Source: Tenebrio molitor (taxonomy: Eukaryota; Arthropoda; Insecta; Coleoptera; Tenebrionidae). From it: DNA of 64,000 nucleotides. The translations under genes and the position numbers were made by a program. The stretch is taken from positions 1-64,000 of the forward strand of contig NC_091046.1 of NCBI RefSeq assembly GCF_963966145.1, read 5' to 3'. Below the pieces are notes generated by a model, which ran no database searches, was not told the origin of the DNA, and was given only the letters and a program-made list of their open reading frames with translations. The stretch's first letter is position 1. The number at the start of each line of letters is the position of its first letter. This document shows, piece by piece, positions 11,779 to 21,677 of this stretch.

Positions 11779-14700
11779 CCCTACTCACTAAAACCCCTCT
11801 TGTTTCTTTCTTCACCGTCTCTGTCACCACCACGGTATTGTCAAAGGACATTTCTTCATGGCGGGCGGTTGTCTTTATCCTCATAATTTGTTTTAAAGCA
11901 TTGCTGATTTCCATCCACTTTCCTTTTACAACTTGCCTTCTGAAGTTGTCTGCCGTGAGCTCTTCCCCTAACACATTTTTTAGGTTTCCCATTTCCTCCC
12001 TCCACCTTGGGCATGTTAGCAGATGTTCGGGCGTGTCTTCTTCTTCCGCGCAGTACGCGCACTCTGCCTTATCAATCTTCTTGATTCTTTGTAAGTAGCT
12101 GCCAAAACTTCCATGTCCCGTAAGGAATTGGGAAGTATAATGGTCCACTCCTGTGGCTCCGTTTTCGATCCATTCCTTGATGCTTGGTATGAGTTTCCTG
12201 GTCCATGCGCCTTCTTTGCTCCTGTCCCATCTTTCTTGCCATTTTTCATAGGTTTTTTCTCTTTCCTCTTTCTTCTTTTTTACACCCTTTTTATGGATTT
12301 CATTCCTTTCCCTTGCCAGAAGATCTATTGGAGGAGTCCCGGCTATCACCAACAATGCTGCCGTCGACACCGTTTTGTATGCCGAGATTACTCTCAGAAC
12401 CACCTTTCTTTGACATTTTGTCAGCAGGTCGCTGTACTTTTTAATTTTTAACGCGGGCTCCCAGATGACCGATCCATACAGGATAATTGATTCGGCCACG
12501 CTCGCCAGGATTTTCCTTTTTTCACTGCTTGGTCCTCCTTCGCTTGGCATGATTCTTGTCAGCGTCGCTATTGTTTTGTCGACTCTTTCAGTTGTTTTCT
12601 TGATGTGTTCAGTCATTTTGAGATCTTTGTCGATCATCACTCCAAGATATCTGATCGATTTTTTAGTCGTTATTTCTGTGTTTCCCACTTTGACTTTGAT
12701 TGTTTTTAGTTTCCTTCTTCCCGATAGTATTACGGCTTCCGTTTTTCCTGGCGCTAACTCCAGACCGTTTGCGAGCATCCATTCTTCTATTCTGTTTACT
12801 GACTGCTTAATTATTTGCTCCAATGTGTTCCTCTCTTTGCTGGTTGCTATTAGCGCTAAGTCATCGGCGTATGCAATCATGTCTATTCCTGGTGGCACCT
12901 CTACTTTAAGAACGCCATCATAAAAGACATTCCATAGCAGCGGCCCCAACACCGAACCCTGCGGGACTCCCATTTTCATATCCAGTCTTTTTTTTTCGCT
13001 CCCTATCTCTAGTCTTCTATTATCTAGATAGCTTTGGACTATATTAATCAAGTATGGTGAGATTTTTAGCTCTTCTAGTGCCGCAACAATTTTCGGCCAA
13101 CGTGCTGTATTGAAAGCATTTTTTACGTCAAAAACAATCATTACACATAATTTTTTGTGCCTGTAACTGTAGTTTTTTGCTCTGTTTGCTATCTCCACCA
13201 CCTTTTTTAATGCGTCGATGGTTGACCTTCCTTTTCTAAATCCGAACTGCGTTTCGGCCATGCCTCCTCTTTCCTCCACCTCCTCGCGTAATCTCTTCTC
13301 TATCATTCTTTCCAGGAGCTTTCCCAGTGCACTCAACATGCACAGTGGTCTGTATTTTTGTTTTTGCGTTCTATCACTCATCAGTTTGGGAATGAGTACT
13401 AGCCTTGCGATTTTCCATGCTGTAGGAAATTCGTTCTTTTTGAGGCATCCATTCATTATGCTGAGCACTTCTTCAGGAATTTCCTTAACCACCGCCTTCA
13501 CCACCTCATTGGGAATTTGGTCCGGACCCGGTGCTTTCCTACGCTTCATTGTTTCTGCTGCTGCTTCCAGTTCCTTGGCGTTAAGAGAGGGTATCTCTTC
13601 TGTTTCGATCTCTTTGGCTTCCCATCTGATCGCTGCTGTTTCTGGAAACAGGTCCTTGGCGATTTTTATTTGCTCTTCTGTGTCCAGTTCTCCTTTGCTT
13701 CTCAGCTTCATTTTCCCAGTGACGATTTGATACGCTTTTCCCCATATGTCATTTTCCAGTTCTTGCGTAATTTCTTTCCATTTTTTCTTTTTTGACGCTA
13801 AAATTGCCTTCCTTAGTTCTTTCCTATTATCATTTTGTTCCTGTTTTAATTCCTGTATTTTGTTCAAGGTTTCACCTTGCCGTGTCTTGTAATATTTTTT
13901 GTTCTCTCTGATAATTTTCCTTTGTAACGCTTGGCAGGCTTTCCTCTTCTGCGCTATCTCTTCATTCCACCAGTAATTTGCTTGGAATCTTCTTCCCTTC
14001 CCTCCACCTCTTGTAAAAGTCTTGTCACACGCTTCAGTGATGATAGTTTCTAGTTGTTCAGCGGTATCGATGGCTTTCCCGTACTTCCAGTAAGTCATCT
14101 GTATGTTGGCGCCTAAATCTTTCATGTTCCTATCGTTTATGACCCATTTCTTTTTTTCTGTTGTCCTTGTTTCATTTTTTTTACTGGTATCTGCTTTGTA
14201 TATAATATATTTGTGATCACTCATTGTCTCTTTATCCATGACTTTCCAGTCTTTTAATTTCCCTGCCAGTTCTTCGCTGTGCAGTGTGATGTCCAGGTGC
14301 GAGACCTGACTCCCCCTTACGAACGTGGGCTCCTCTCCAACGTTCGCTATTACCATCTGCTTAGCTGCTATCATCTCCTCCACAATCTCACCTCTTTTGT
14401 CTGTGCGCGGGGATCCCCAATTTTTAGATTTACTATTGAAATCTCCAGCTACAATGCATTTCTTCTTCCCGTTGTTTTCTAAGAGTTCTTCTATATCTTG
14501 CACAAATTCCTTGAACCTATCTATCTTGTCATTTGGGGATATGTAGCCGCAACAAATTCTCAGGTCTTTCATCTCCAGCCAGATAATTCCATCTTTCCTT
14601 ACCACTCATTCTGTCCCGAGCGCTCGAGCCGTGCGGACGTGTCGACTCGAGCTGCGCAACAACCAAGTGGTGTTAGAAAAGTTTAGATGTGCGGTGAGAC

Positions 14701-14903
14701 TCTCGTGAAAACGGGAAAATACAGGCAGGAAAGTGCAGTGCATAAGGAAAGTGAAATATCATAATTAAGTGCAGAAAAGTGGTTGAATAAAAGAGACTTG
14801 GCGAAAAAACCAAAACGTGCACGTTGTGATCACGTGATCGCGCGGGTCCGTGTTAGTGCAATCCCAGGTAGAGGGCACAGGGCCCTCTGCCGAACGTGCC
14901 AGC

Positions 14904-16166
14904 ATGGCAACTGCTACAAACTCTCGGAGGCCAACCCTCAGATCCGACGACGGTGACAATGAGTGGCCGGATGAAAGAGGAGCGAACTCGCGACGTAAAA
15001 AGTCAAAGCAAAGAGCCGAGGACCAAGCACCACTGCGACCGGCAATCGACTATGAGGAAGATGAGGTAGACATTGTAGAAATGATGTACATATGCTGTGC
15101 AAACCTGTCAACAATCCGCGATTTCCTGCTCGCATGCAAGGAAAATTTACAAAGGAGACATACCTGCCTAAGTATATGTGAAACGATGCATCAGATTATG
15201 CAAAAAGTCCAGGTACATGTCGCTGCAAACACTGTGACTCCGACGCTTGCTGAACAAATAAGAGATATTGTAAACGACGCATTGGCGTCAAACGCTCCCG
15301 CAGCGTCAACAACGACCGCAGCCCCTGTACAAACAAACATTCCGACGTACAGTTCTATTGTCAAAAACGCGGCAAATCATCAAGCTCCAACAGAGACACC
15401 GCCTCCCAAGTACAAAGTAATCGTGAAACCGGCCCAAAACTGCAAGGGAGTCCAGACGTCGGCGGACACGAAGAAAATTCTAATGTCCAAAACCCCCCAG
15501 GAGCTCGGAATCCAAGCAGAGAGAGTAACCATGTTAAGAGACAACTCGGTCCGGATTGAATCCCGCTGTCCCTCTGTCCTGAAATTAGGTGAGTCAGAGA
15601 CACTAAAAAGTCTGAAGCTCACAGCCCAACCCGTAACCAAATCATGGCCGAAGATACAAATCTTCGACATTCAGGAAGATATGACGCAGGAGCAGCTGGT
15701 AGAATTGTTAAGCGACCAAAAACTACCTGATTCCGTACCGGAAACATTCGTCAGAAAATGTTTTAAGCACGGAGCAAAACTAGAACAAGGCCAGACAACA
15801 TGGATTGTAGAAATTCACCCCGCGGCCAGGCAATATTTAGTAAATACAGGCAGAATATTTTCAAACTGGAGAGCGCATAAGGTACGGGACTTCGTCGTTG
15901 TGACCCGATGCTACCACTGCCAGGGCTTTGGCCACATCGCCAAACATTGCATGTCACCAAAAGTCTGCGGCTACTGCAGCAGCACAGATCATGAGAGCAA
16001 AGACTGCCGCCACAAGGGAGACGCTGGTAAGCACAAGTGCATAAATTGCCTTAGATTTCAGGTAAAAGACCACAGCCATCACGCCGCAAGTAACGAGTGC
16101 CCAATCTACAAAAACCGGCTTCAAAATATAATTAGCGAAACGCAGTACGACATCAACAGTCCCTGA
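14904..16166 (+). CDS. Gag-like ORF1 protein of a Jockey-type LINE
   Basis: The first ATG in frame is at 14904 and gives 420 residues; the open frame extends upstream only to non-ATG codons. The N-terminus is charged (RRKKSKQR near residue 35) and the middle is Thr/Ala/Pro-rich. The C-terminal third starts with a segment typical of insect LINE gag proteins, followed by CCHC knuckles: CYHCQGFGHIAKHC from residue 336, CGYCSSTDHESKDC, then a longer C2-H-C motif starting CINC. Such proteins bind the element RNA and form ribonucleoprotein particles. There is no RT downstream. Family placement (Jockey-like) rests on the knuckle arrangement and is an inference. Confidence 0.85.
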   Translation: MATATNSRRPTLRSDDGDNEWPDERGANSRRKKSKQRAEDQAPLRPAIDYEEDEVDIVEMMYICCANLSTIRDFLLACKENLQRRHTCLSICETMHQIMQKVQVHVAANTVTPTLAEQIRDIVNDALASNAPAASTTTAAPVQTNIPTYSSIVKNAANHQAPTETPPPKYKVIVKPAQNCKGVQTSADTKKILMSKTPQELGIQAERVTMLRDNSVRIESRCPSVLKLGESETLKSLKLTAQPVTKSWPKIQIFDIQEDMTQEQLVELLSDQKLPDSVPETFVRKCFKHGAKLEQGQTTWIVEIHPAARQYLVNTGRIFSNWRAHKVRDFVVVTRCYHCQGFGHIAKHCMSPKVCGYCSSTDHESKDCRHKGDAGKHKCINCLRFQVKDHSHHAASNECPIYKNRLQNIISETQYDINSP

Positions 16167-16905
16167 TGCCAAAACTAACTTCCCCGTAAATCTAACAGCT
16201 GCCAGACGAAAAGAGAAAGCTCGAGACAAATGCGAAGGACCGACTACCTGCTTACATTCGCAAGGCGCCAAACTGATCTCGGAGACAACACAATACGCCA
16301 CAGCATAAAAGAAATCGCTCTAAGGACTAACGGGACAACGCAGCTGTCGCCAGACACCGCCCGGCGCCGCATACCTGCTGACAACCCACCGCCGCTAAAT
16401 CTGAACGGTAGACGGACACATACAATACGGAAATGGCGGCTCCACAAAGCGACCACCACCATTACGCAAAGTACCGCGGACCTGTCGAAAACCGTCGAAA
16501 CACGCAACAGGAACTAATGGTATCTCCGCAGCTCCAGAAAGTCGCAGTAATTGACCCTGAAAGTTCAAACCACGCAAAGTCATAAAGTAGGAATAACGAT
16601 TCGAGGACAATCCAAAACCGAACATGCCCCACGATAAGTGTGACCGAGCGTTGTACAAATTCTGACGGAGACCCAAAATAGCCAAACGCGTCAAATAGAG
16701 GGACCGACGAATGAAAATCGCAGGGACGGGATAGGAATCATACAATTTCGGAACTTAACATAGTTGTAACCTTAATTTTAAGTTTTATTATATATTGTTA
16801 ATCAGCCAACATGTCATGTAATTACCAATCAGGAAAGATGTACCCAATTTGGTACTGCCAGTACAGTTAAATAAACGTGCCCCCGGGCGCCTTTTTTTTT
16901 TTTTT
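16167..16905 (+). other. 3' untranslated region and oligo(T) tail of the ORF1-only LINE
   Basis: No reading frame in this stretch shows RT or other recognisable protein motifs. It contains an AT-rich last 150 nt, an AATAAA signal at 16870-16875, a C/G-rich end (CCCCCGGGCGCC) and then 14 T before the target duplication. A LINE in this orientation should end in A residues. The T tail is discussed in the findings. Confidence 0.7.
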
Positions 16906-17117
16906 TTTCCTTACCACTCTCTTTATCATTGTTTCCTCTGTTTGTTTATATATTTTAATTGCCGCGTCCTTATTTTTGTCGGCGATCCATGTTGCTCCCT
17001 CTGCGAGCTTTTTATTAGGCTCCGCAACCAGGACCACATCAACATTTTCCTCCTTAACGGTCTGCTCTAATAAATCATGGGCCGCTCTGCTCCTGTTTAA
17101 GTTTGTTTGCAGTATTA

Positions 17118-19229
17118 TCATTTGCTAATCGATTCTTCACCCTTTCGGTTTGCCCTCACCTTGTTTACCACTTCCCTGTATCGCTCGCATCTCATGCTGT
17201 CTGCGCGGTGCCCTTTTTTATTGCATATGTAGCATGCTTCCTCTTCCTTGCAATCCTTGGCTTCATGCTCCTCTCCGCCACAGTTTAGGCATTTTTGTGC
17301 TGTCTTTTCTTTACTTTTGCACGCGTATGACGCGTGTCCAAATTGTTGGCACCTGTAGCACCTAGGGGGAGTAATTTTCTCCACTATCCTGCATCTGCTC
17401 CACCCTATCTTGATTCTGCGCTGTTTGAGCAGCATTTTTCCCCATCTCGCCGGCATTATCGCCAGGGCCGTGTTTGGGCCTTCGCCATCTGCAGGTGCCC
17501 TTGGACCGAGCACTTTCACACAGGTTGTGGTGTCTTTTACGTCCAGCTCATCCTTAATGGCTTTCTCAATTTCCTCCCTATCTATCGTCTTATCCAGGTC
17601 CCTTATTATTATTGCCACTTGTTTTTCTTCTAGTTTCTTCACGGTCGTGTCATTTCCCGCTATATTTTGGATTTTGGCAATCAATTCTTTTGCCGCTCCT
17701 TCTTTTTTTTCGACAAGTTTAATCTTGGCGCCACCAGCTCTGGCCGTCCTGGCATCTAATATAAGGACACCCATTTGTTGCGCGTCAATCCCTTTCCTTA
17801 CATTTTTCATCACCTCCGCAAAGGTCTTGGGGTCTACATTTTGGGGCGGTTTGATGTGAATCGTCTCATTTTTTTTTCTGTTGTTTTGCGTCTTCCAGCC
17901 TTCATTTTCCATTTGTTTTGATCGCGTTTCGGTTGGGATTTGTCCCAGGGGCTTCGATTTTGGTATATGAATTCCAATTCGGATTTTTATGTTTTTAAAA
18001 CACATTTCCAAGTATTTTCTCACTTTGGACGTATCGATGCCAGTAGGTTTTGGCCAGGCTATTATTTTCCTCTGCCTGTTTTTTGCTGCTTCTTTTATCT
18101 TTTTCATCGCATTTAAGACTTCGTTGTCCTTAGCTTCTTTAATGTGTACTCGATATATGTATCTTTTATTTATTGTTTCCACTCCTTCTGAAGTCTCCAT
18201 AGTTGTAACTTGTGAGATACATGTCAGCTCTTCTTCCCTGTTTTTTTCAATACCAGGATATCTGTCTTTGATTGCCTTGTAAAGGCCCTGTTTATCCATG
18301 TTTATCTCTTCTTCACCTATTGTTATTAATGCAATGTCGTCTTCCAGTTCTTGGCTTGCAAGTGGCGATCCCTCCACTACTGCAGTTACCTTATAGATAT
18401 TTTTCGGCCAGTCTTTTAAAGCTACCTTCATAATTTCTTCATTTGTAGTCGCTCTGTCAATGTCATTCTTTATTTTCTTGACTCCTTGTCCGTCCTCGTC
18501 CGCTGCAGTATTTTCTTTGAGGGTTTTAATCTCCGATTTTAGGTCCGAAATTAAGGCTTTGAGCTCCGCGTTCTCCTTTTCCATTTCTCTCTGTTTGTCA
18601 TTTACTGTTTCGCTCATCTTTTTAACCTCCTCTTCCTTCTTCTTGGTTTTCTCGTCTGACTTAGGTTCCTCTGCCTCCTTGTCACCCGCTTTCGTTTTGT
18701 TCTCGTTATTGCCAGATTGTACTTGAACGGCTAACCTAGTGAGAGTTTCCGCGACCGCTTTTAGGTCTTTCCTTGGATGATACGTATCGCCGACTATTTT
18801 GCCAAGCTTGTTAATTTGATGGCACAATCTGTCCATTATCCATTTCTGGGAGTTGCCTCCCACGATCGGCTGCATTTCCGGCGTGCCTTCCGTCCGTTTG
18901 CGTTTGGTTGGTTTTTCCCCGTTTGTGCATTCCTTTACTGCTGACTTATCTTCCTCTGTTTGTTCCAGAAAGTCCAGGCATAGGGAACTAGCCGAGCTAG
19001 CTCTAGACCTTGGAGGTGTCCTTGCGATACTGTCTCTTCTCTTGAAAGGATTTGCTCCTCCAGTATCTATCAATCCTACGGCCTGATCATCTGCCAGGAG
19101 GATCTGAGCGGTCATTTGTTGATTTTCGAGTGGAGCCCTGTCACTCACGCCGCTCTCTACAAGTGCAGGCTGTTCCTTTCTTGCTTTTTCTTCCGTTTCC
19201 TTTGTGTTTATAATTTTATAATCTTCCAT
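17118..19229 (-). CDS. SART-type ORF1 (gag-like nucleocapsid protein), element C
   Basis: 703 residues from a true ATG at 19229. The order is an acidic/charged N-terminal part, a Lys/Glu-rich stretch around residues 190-245 likely to form a coiled coil, a central region resembling R1-clade gag proteins, and three zinc knuckles at the C-terminus: CYRCQQFGHASYAC, CLNCGGEEHEAKDC and CYICNKKGHRADSMRC (CX2CX4HX4C twice, then CX2CX4HX6C). In SART1 of Bombyx, ORF1 protein carries the RNP to telomeres. The ORF ends in TGA that overlaps the ORF2 ATG (AUGA), which suggests translational coupling. The frame is intact. Confidence 0.92.
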   Translation of the reverse strand: MEDYKIINTKETEEKARKEQPALVESGVSDRAPLENQQMTAQILLADDQAVGLIDTGGANPFKRRDSIARTPPRSRASSASSLCLDFLEQTEEDKSAVKECTNGEKPTKRKRTEGTPEMQPIVGGNSQKWIMDRLCHQINKLGKIVGDTYHPRKDLKAVAETLTRLAVQVQSGNNENKTKAGDKEAEEPKSDEKTKKKEEEVKKMSETVNDKQREMEKENAELKALISDLKSEIKTLKENTAADEDGQGVKKIKNDIDRATTNEEIMKVALKDWPKNIYKVTAVVEGSPLASQELEDDIALITIGEEEINMDKQGLYKAIKDRYPGIEKNREEELTCISQVTTMETSEGVETINKRYIYRVHIKEAKDNEVLNAMKKIKEAAKNRQRKIIAWPKPTGIDTSKVRKYLEMCFKNIKIRIGIHIPKSKPLGQIPTETRSKQMENEGWKTQNNRKKNETIHIKPPQNVDPKTFAEVMKNVRKGIDAQQMGVLILDARTARAGGAKIKLVEKKEGAAKELIAKIQNIAGNDTTVKKLEEKQVAIIIRDLDKTIDREEIEKAIKDELDVKDTTTCVKVLGPRAPADGEGPNTALAIMPARWGKMLLKQRRIKIGWSRCRIVEKITPPRCYRCQQFGHASYACKSKEKTAQKCLNCGGEEHEAKDCKEEEACYICNKKGHRADSMRCERYREVVNKVRANRKGEESISK

Positions 19230-19732
19230 GCTTTATCCCACGATGAGCAAGGGAAAAAACAGTCCACTCGACCAGAGCCCCGCATGGTCGAGTAAGGCAT
19301 TTATACTACGAGGTGCGCCAGGTGCCCCGCAGGTTTTTGCGACTTCGCTGTCGGTTGTTTTATGGAGGTTGTCTCCTCGCGGGCCGGCCAGTTAAGGCAA
19401 GCCCCCCGGCCGCGAGTCCTCACACGACGTACCCCTGCCACGCTCGCAAGGGTTGTTGAGGTGTGAGCCGCGGTTACGGTGTGTGACGGTTGGTCCGCGT
19501 TCGACCAAACCGTAGCTCGGATCTCCCCCGGGATCGCCAGTTCCCGTGCCACTACTTCCGTGGTGGATCCTGAGGGTTGAGCCGTCCTTTGTTTTTCGCC
19601 GGTCCGCTCGACCCTTGCCGGCATGGGTGACCCTGCCAGGAGCGCGAAGCTCCCGCCGGCATTGCCCCGAGCATCACTCCGGTTACTTAAGCCCCTCCAC
19701 CAACGACAAGGTCTCACGGCTCCTTGGAGGGG
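19230..19732 (-). promoter_or_regulatory. 5' UTR of element C with hairpin and upstream AUG
   Basis: 503 nt upstream of ORF1. The outer 430 nt match the 5' UTRs of D, E and F almost base for base. Close to ORF1 is a hairpin with stem ACTCGACC (19266-19273) / GGTCGAGT (19286-19293). On the RNA its loop holds an AUG at 19285, which opens a 25-codon upstream ORF that overlaps the ORF1 start out of frame. A second small stem (TCCC/GGGA) follows. No promoter motif could be assigned. Confidence 0.7.
19608..19732 (-). ncRNA. Candidate HDV-like self-cleaving ribozyme, 5' end of element C
   Basis: On the minus strand the first seven nucleotides of the element, CCCCUCC, pair with GGAGGGG at positions 35-41 (P1). 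Just before the second P1 strand is ACC-UUGUCGUU-GGU, a three-base-pair stem with an eight-base loop matching the pattern U-N-N-UCG-N-U of the genomic HDV ribozyme (P3/L3). A long G/C-rich hairpin follows (P4-like), then GGCAAGG as possible J4/2. P2 is not settled. SART elements are a documented class with such ribozymes. Confidence 0.7.
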
Positions 19733-19863
19733 TGACCTGACCTGACCTGACCTGACCTGACCTGACCTGACCTGACCTGACCTGACCTGACCTGACCTGA
19801 CCTGACCTGACCTGACCTGACCTGACCTGACCTGACCTGACCTGACCTGACCTGACCTGACCT
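19733..19863 (-). repeat. Telomeric (TCAGG)n spacer between elements C and D
   Basis: About 26 TCAGG units separate the intact 5' end of C from the poly(A) of D. Confidence 0.94.
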
Positions 19864-19914
19864 TTTTTTTTTTTTTTTTTTTTTCGGGAGGAGGGGAAAT
19901 ACATTACGTACAAC

Positions 19915-19975
19915 CCCCAGGACACCAAGTTGTCCTGGGGAGTGTGGGACTCCTCGCCATGGTGGTCGGGGCGAG
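19915..19975 (-). promoter_or_regulatory. 3' UTR double hairpin of element D
   Basis: Stem 1 pairs CCCCAGGACA (19915-19924) with TGTCCTGGGG (19931-19940), ten pairs with a six-base loop. In A, B and G/F-type 3' ends the pairing base is changed to one that still forms a G-U pair in RNA. Stem 2 pairs CTCGCC (19953-19958) with GGCGAG (19970-19975). CACTAAAACC follows. Likely recognised by the element's reverse transcriptase (inference from LINE biology). Confidence 0.62.
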
Positions 19976-20060
19976 TCTACCCACTAAAACCCCTCCTCGT
20001 ATCCTCTCCTAAGTACCCGGGATCGCTCTCGCATTTCATCAGGTACTTAGTGTTTTATAT

Positions 20061-21677
20061 TCAGCGGCCGTTTGCCTCACGCTTTCTTTCTTCGTCCTCC
20101 TTTCCTCGAAGCACCGCCATCGTGAACTCCGCTGTGGCATCCCAGTCGGCTTGGGATCGAAGCAAAATCTCTACAAAGTTTTCGTTTGTTGGCCATTCTG
20201 CAGTCTTCCGCATGAGGAGCAGCCTCTCACGATCCCACCTTTCGCACACGAACAGTGTGTGCTCGGGGTCATCGCGGTCTCCGCAGAACCAGCAGCCGTC
20301 GGTTTCTTCCTTTCCGATTTTGAGGAGGAAGGATGCGAAGCACCCGTGGCCTGACAGTGCCTGGGTTAGGTAGTAGGTCAGCTGCCCATGTCCTCGTTCA
20401 ATCCAAGTCGCGATCTCTGGCAGGAGTTTTCTCGTCCGACCCCCCTTGTCGTTGGTTTGCCATCTCGCCTGCCATTTTCGTAGCTGCCTCTTTTTAACCT
20501 CCTCCTTGGAGCAGAGTTGTCGGTGGAGGAGCACCCTCCCCTCGGCCTGTAAATCAGCGGGCAGGACCCCCGTTAATACTTGTAGGGCCTCAGCCGACAC
20601 TGTGCGGTAAGCGCTGGCTACCCTCACCAGAACCCTTCTCTGGACCCTGTTGAGCGTTTCGACGTTCTTTTTGTATTTGAGGCCGTCGGCCCACCCTGCC
20701 GCCCCGTATAGGAGTCGACTGTGTACGACCGCTGAGAGGAGTTTTCTTCGGCTGCTACCTGGCCCTTTCATATTGGGCATGATTCTTCCCAACGCGGCCA
20801 CCATCTTTTCCGCCTTTGCAGCTACTTCCTCCACGTGGGGAACAAAGGTCATGGCCCTATCCATTCGTACCCCGAGGTACTTGAGTGATGTTACTGGTAA
20901 AATCTCATCACCACCAATTTGGAATTTTACGTTTCCGGGTCTCCTTTTTCCTACCAGCAGGACGGCTTCCGTTTTTTGGACAGCTAGCTTCAAACCTGTT
21001 TCCTCTATCCAACCTACGACCCTCTCCAAGGCATAGTTTGCCAAACTCATTAGTTCTTGTTCGGTTTTCGCCGTCACCAGAACATCTAGATCGTCCGCAA
21101 AGGCGATCAGCCTTAGGCCCTCCGGCAATTCTAGTCCAAGCACCCCATCGTACAGCACGTTCCATAGCGTGGGTCCTAGCACCGATCCCTGGGGAACCCC
21201 ACACGACACCCCGATGGTGACTTGTTCATCGACCTCTAGGCTTCTATCCGTTAGGTAACTTTGTATCAGGCTAATGAGGTACTCGCTGGTGTTTCTCTTT
21301 CTTAAGGCCTCCACTATCCCAGCCCAGGGGGCCGTGTTAAAAGCGTTCTCTACGTCCAGGGTGATAAGAGCACAATAATCTTTTCTCCCCCAGCTGCCCG
21401 CATTCGCATATCTTGCCACCTTTATGACCTCCTCGATCGCATGCTGCGTCGAGAGTCCCTCTCGAAAACCGTATTGGGCGTCACTCAGGCCTCCCTTCTC
21501 CTCGAGCTCGTCTGCCAGTCGTGCTCTGATCAGGTGTTCCATCAGCTTCCCCAGGCAGTCCAGAAGGCATATCGGCCTGAACTTTCGTTTACCTTGGCAA
21601 TCTGCCTTTCCTTTAGGGATCAGTGCCAGCTTAGCCCTCTTCCACTCAATAGGGATCATTCGCTCTCGCAGGCAGCC
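20061..21677 (-). pseudogene. SART-type ORF2, 3' part of element D (RT to stop)
   Basis: 539 codons including the stop. It begins at CLRER, exactly where the Gypsy LTR interrupts, and contains RT blocks RPICLLD, GFREGLSTQHA, DVENAFNT, GVPQGSVLGP and FADD, then the C-terminal CX2CX7HX4C motif. Apparent residues before this point come from LTR sequence. The part encoding the endonuclease and the first RT block is at 33363-34652. No stops or frameshifts were seen within the fragment, so the Gypsy insertion is the only disabling event visible. Confidence 0.92.

Larger units (their letters stand above)
14608..16905 (+). mobile_element. ORF1-only LINE (Jockey-like gag) inserted in element C
   Basis: The element sits between 14 bp direct repeats (14594-14607 and 16906-16919) within ORF2 of element C. 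It has a 5' leader of about 296 nt, one gag-like ORF, and about 740 nt of 3' sequence without any RT. An AATAAA at 16870-16875 lies about 16 nt before the tail. The tail on the sense strand is oligo(T) (16892-16905, continuing into TTT of the duplication), not oligo(A). It resembles gag-only elements such as HeT-A in organisation, but no ORF2 remnant was recognised. It probably depends on RT supplied by another element. Confidence 0.82.
11771..17121 (-). pseudogene. SART-type ORF2 (endonuclease-reverse transcriptase), element C, interrupted
   Basis: The ATG at 17121 overlaps the ORF1 stop as AUGA. The coding parts are 17121-16920 and 14607-11771; with the insertion and one target duplication removed they form one open frame of 1012 codons plus stop. 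The first part begins the APE-like endonuclease (LNRSRAAHDL, EPNKK). The second continues it (GDFNSKS, SDHKYI) and then carries RT blocks KAPGPD, GFRKGRSTIDA, DVKNAFNT, GVPQGSVLGP and YADD, and the C-terminal CX2CX7HX4C motif. The family cuts telomeric DNA and primes reverse transcription there. The insertion splits the endonuclease, so this copy cannot make the protein. Confidence 0.92.
11675..19732 (-). mobile_element. Element C: full-length SART-type LINE, interrupted
   Basis: On the minus strand the order is 5' UTR (19732-19230), ORF1, ORF2, a short 3' UTR of about 76 nt and poly(A). The ORFs are clearly different from those of the A/B/D family, so this is a separate SART lineage, yet the 5' UTR is about 97% identical by eye to that of D. 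ORF2 is interrupted by an ORF1-only LINE at 14608-16905, flanked by a 14 bp target duplication. Without the insertion both ORFs are open, so the copy was probably competent when hit. The 5' junction has one extra A compared with D and E. Confidence 0.93.

Noticed and set aside
12465..13730. Long plus-strand frames opposite ORF2 of element C (and similar ones opposite the other ORF1s and ORF2s)
   Set aside because: Hydrophobic, Ser/Leu-rich translations of the antisense strand of Lys/Glu-rich coding DNA; shadows.
14850..14903. Upstream start of the ORF1-only LINE gag
   Set aside because: The codon at 14850 is GTG. The first ATG is at 14904, and eukaryotic initiation at the GTG has no support.
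16167..16860. Degenerate RT downstream of the Jockey-like gag
   Set aside because: Translations in all frames lack RT blocks, and the frames are short.
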